Part shown: one piece after another, positions 62,260-64,000 of the stretch
Position numbering within the stretch: the stretch's first letter is position 1
How the letters are laid out: each line of letters opens with the position of its first letter
Assembly (NCBI RefSeq): GCF_003234935.1
Contig: NZ_QKSB01000002.1
Coordinates: 124,001-188,000, forward strand
Length of the DNA stretch: 64,000 bases
DNA from: Putridiphycobacter roseus
GTDB lineage: Bacteria > Bacteroidota > Bacteroidia > Flavobacteriales_D > Crocinitomicaceae
Direction of reading: 5' to 3'
Translations under genes and position numbers: made by a program
Notes under the pieces: model-generated
What the model was told of the DNA's origin: nothing
Database searches by the model: none
What the model saw: only the letters and a program-made list of their open reading frames with translations

Positions 62260-62448
62260 TTATTTAATTTCTTTATGAATAGTATATTTCTTTAAAATAG
62301 GATTGAATTTTTTAATCTCCATTCTTTCTGGAGTATTCTTTCTATTTTTTGTCGTGATATAACGAGATGTTCCTGGAACACCTGAATCTTTATGTTCAGT
62401 ACATTCTAAAATAACCTGAATTCTATTTCCTTTACTTTTCTTTGCCAT
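62260..62448 (-). CDS. rpmG: 50S ribosomal protein L33
   Basis: A 62-residue protein with [21 protein letters not shown], then [22 protein letters not shown], the L33 signature. It carries only one of the Cys residues of the zinc-binding form (ECTEH), so this is a Cys-minus-type L33. It follows rpmB by 11 bases. Confidence 0.95.
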   Translation of the reverse strand: MAKKSKGNRIQVILECTEHKDSGVPGTSRYITTKNRKNTPERMEIKKFNPILKKYTIHKEIK

Positions 62449-62459
62449 CTTCTTGGATA

Positions 62460-62699
62460 TTAGCCTTTATAAACTCCACTTTTCTTAGCTTCTCTAAGCA
62501 CAGTAGAAATTCCTTTTTTATTAATTGTTCTTAACATTGAAGCTGAAATCTTCAACGTCACATACTTATCTTCTTCAGGGATATAAAACTTTTTAGTCAC
62601 CAAGTTTGGGTAAAACTTTCTTTTCGTTCTTCTTTTTGAGTGAGAAACGTTGTTCCCGCTCATTACTTTTTTCCCTGATAATTCACAAATTCTTGACAT
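62460..62699 (-). CDS. rpmB: 50S ribosomal protein L28
   Basis: A 79-residue protein with [37 protein letters not shown] and [16 protein letters not shown], the L28 consensus. It is the first gene of the rpmB-rpmG-DUF4295(-ftsY-rimO) locus. Two -7-like boxes (CAAAAGTA at 62731 and CAAAGTTA at 62765, plus-strand reading) lie upstream. Confidence 0.96.
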   Translation of the reverse strand: MSRICELSGKKVMSGNNVSHSKRRTKRKFYPNLVTKKFYIPEEDKYVTLKISASMLRTINKKGISTVLREAKKSGVYKG

Positions 62700-62828
62700 C
62701 TTCGTTTATTCTTTTAGTCATTTACGCTACCAAAAGTAAATCCTATCGACTACTTTCGGGAGCGCAAAGTTAATATTTTTTTTTTAATCCTACACGTTTT
62801 AATTACTTTTTTAAAAATAATTTCAACT

Positions 62829-63287
62829 TTATTTTTGTTTTAAGTTTACCTCATAACATGCAATCCATTCTTCTGCAGTCATTTTTTGCATCAATTCCCC
62901 TATTAATTCAAAGGGAATTTGATCCATCCTTTTAAACCGAATGCAGCTTTTCCCCATGTCCAATTTTGTTTTCACAAATTTTGGATACTCCCCAACAAAC
63001 CATTCCATCAATTCAGGGTTGGCATAAATCCCCATATGGTATAAAGCTACAAAATTCTTTTGCGAAGCAATATTAACAAAAGGCAAAGGTAATTCGGTGT
63101 TACAATGATATCCCGCTGGATACTTATCGTGTGGCACCACATACCCTACCATACCATAATTCATACATTCCTCAAAGTTCTGGTCCATATTCGTCAAAAT
63201 AGTTTGACGTAATTTTAACATGGGTGCTTTTCGTTCCTCCGGTAATTCTTCGAAATATTGTTCGACTGTCCTTGCCTTCGATTGCAT
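62829..63287 (-). CDS. DUF1801 domain protein (YdhG/YjbR-type)
   Basis: A 152-residue protein with TVEQYFEELPEERKAPMLKLRQTI, EECMNYGMVGYVVPHDKYPAGYH and FVALYHMGIYANPEL, the pattern of the DUF1801 family. It is cytoplasmic with a small alpha/beta fold similar to iron- or ligand-binding YdhG. The function is unknown. It lies alone upstream of the ribosomal locus. Confidence 0.86.
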   Translation of the reverse strand: MQSKARTVEQYFEELPEERKAPMLKLRQTILTNMDQNFEECMNYGMVGYVVPHDKYPAGYHCNTELPLPFVNIASQKNFVALYHMGIYANPELMEWFVGEYPKFVKTKLDMGKSCIRFKRMDQIPFELIGELMQKMTAEEWIACYEVNLKQK

Positions 63288-63335
63288 ATATTATAATTGG
63301 GTGTGTAAAGATAGTGATTTATTCATCATTCCTCC

Positions 63336-64000
63336 CTATTTCTTTGCCCGAATCAAAGTAATTTGCCCTTCACCTTTAAAAGGGGTGCCATTGGTGGACA
63401 TGGCATTGTAGACATAAAAGTATACGCCATCTGCACAAAGCTTTCCAGACTGTATATGATGACCGTCCCAAGCTTGGTCAATCGCATTAAATTCAAACAC
63501 TTTTTTTCCATACCGATTGAATATCACACACTCAAAATCAGCTATTCCTTCAGCAGGAAAAAAGAATTCATTATTTGGATAAGCACCAGGCGTAAATACA
63601 TTAGGCGTATTCAAGACAGGATAATCATGCACGGTAATACTTTTACAGGTCGTGTCTGCACAATCGTTATAATTTTTAGCAATTAAACATACCTCATATA
63701 CCTGCTCTCCCTCGTAAGTCGTATCTATTTTTTCATTTAAATCATATGAGAAAAACCAATTTTGATTACTGGCTGGTAATTCATTGTGAAATAAGTTCCA
63801 TTGAAAAATGGTATCTGACAACGGATTATCTGCTTGGGCAAAATTGATGGATTGGTTAGTGATTTTCACTGATAACAACTCGGTACCTTCATAGTCAGTT
63901 GGATTGATAAATTCATCCGATTCAATGATAAAATCTGCTATCGGATTTAAGGAATCTAGTAAAACGGTATCGGCATACACGCAATTATTGGCATCCTTAA
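63336..64000 (-). CDS. Gliding motility-associated C-terminal domain protein (5' truncated)
   Basis: The frame is open to the window edge on the minus strand, so only about 221 C-terminal residues are seen; a GTG at 63980 is not a likely start because the frame continues upstream as KDANNCVYADT. It ends with a type B sorting domain: NTPNVFTPGAYPNNEFFFP, FECVIFNRYGKKVFE, DGHHIQSGKLCADGVYFYVY and GQITLIRAK. Large T9SS adhesins with PKD or MAM repeats usually carry this tail. The upstream visible part (DYPVLNTPN, QVYEVCLIAKN) is PKD-like. Confidence 0.88.
   Translation of the reverse strand, partial: KDANNCVYADTVLLDSLNPIADFIIESDEFINPTDYEGTELLSVKITNQSINFAQADNPLSDTIFQWNLFHNELPASNQNWFFSYDLNEKIDTTYEGEQVYEVCLIAKNYNDCADTTCKSITVHDYPVLNTPNVFTPGAYPNNEFFFPAEGIADFECVIFNRYGKKVFEFNAIDQAWDGHHIQSGKLCADGVYFYVYNAMSTNGTPFKGEGQITLIRAKK

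Noticed and set aside
1..64000. CRISPR, tRNA, rRNA or phage genes
   Set aside because: I looked for regular spaced repeats, CCA-ended cloverleaf patterns and integrase or capsid motifs and found none that I can support.

Overview
The window is about 64 kb of low-GC chromosome from a member of the Bacteroidota, most likely Flavobacteriia-like. The support is: type IX secretion (T9SS) sorting domains and a gliding-motility type C-terminal domain; a class III glutamine synthetase; a DUF5686 outer-membrane protein; the conserved order rpmB-rpmG-DUF4295-ftsY-rimO; a DnaJ with a reduced zinc centre; and promoters that fit the Bacteroidota -7 box TAnnTTTG rather than TATAAT. I cannot name the species. 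I see no rRNA, tRNA, CRISPR array, phage or intact transposon.

Layout. 0-2 kb: end of a universal stress protein, then the grpE-dnaJ chaperone operon on the minus strand. 2.2-8 kb: plus-strand genes, including a winged-helix regulator with its membrane partner and, behind a second copy of the same operator-like palindrome, a four-gene run (DUF4153/4173-like membrane protein, Coq4-like protein, DUF4184 protein, diacylglycerol kinase). 8-20 kb: glnN, a lipoprotein, a SulP transporter with trmN6, a large WG-repeat protein and a P-type cation ATPase. 20-22.8 kb: a TetR-HAD-DoxX-SDR cluster with two matching palindromic operators. 22.8-29 kb: a secreted agmatine-deiminase-type protein, an outer-membrane protein carrying 19 copies of a six-residue repeat, then AhpD-like, peroxiredoxin and AraC genes.

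28.8-45.5 kb is the accessory part: small single genes (lipoproteins, membrane proteins, a TraB/TIKI-like protein, an S41 protease, a secreted LRR-like protein), decayed gene pieces and dispersed repeats. The repeats at 41.9-45.1 kb surround the LRR-like gene and suggest past insertion or cassette exchange, though no recombinase is present here.

45.6-54.6 kb: YeiH-LysR, a secreted HExxH protein, msrA, two T9SS cargo proteins and a lipoprotein peroxiredoxin. 54.7-58.3 kb: an assimilatory sulfate operon (DUF2061-cysH-cysD-cysN) behind an Rrf2 regulator gene, with a palindrome at the operon promoter. Together with SulP this gives uptake, activation and reduction of sulfate; sulfite reductase and APS kinase are not in the window. 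58.4-64 kb: an outer-membrane protein, then rimO, ftsY and the small ribosomal-protein operon, a DUF1801 protein and the end of a large adhesin-like T9SS protein.

The most interesting points are paired operators that link regulators to neighbouring operons (3984/4957 and 22082/22737), the in-frame 18-bp tandem array, a Coq4-like zinc-motif protein in a lineage expected to use menaquinone, and the repeat-flanked LRR gene.
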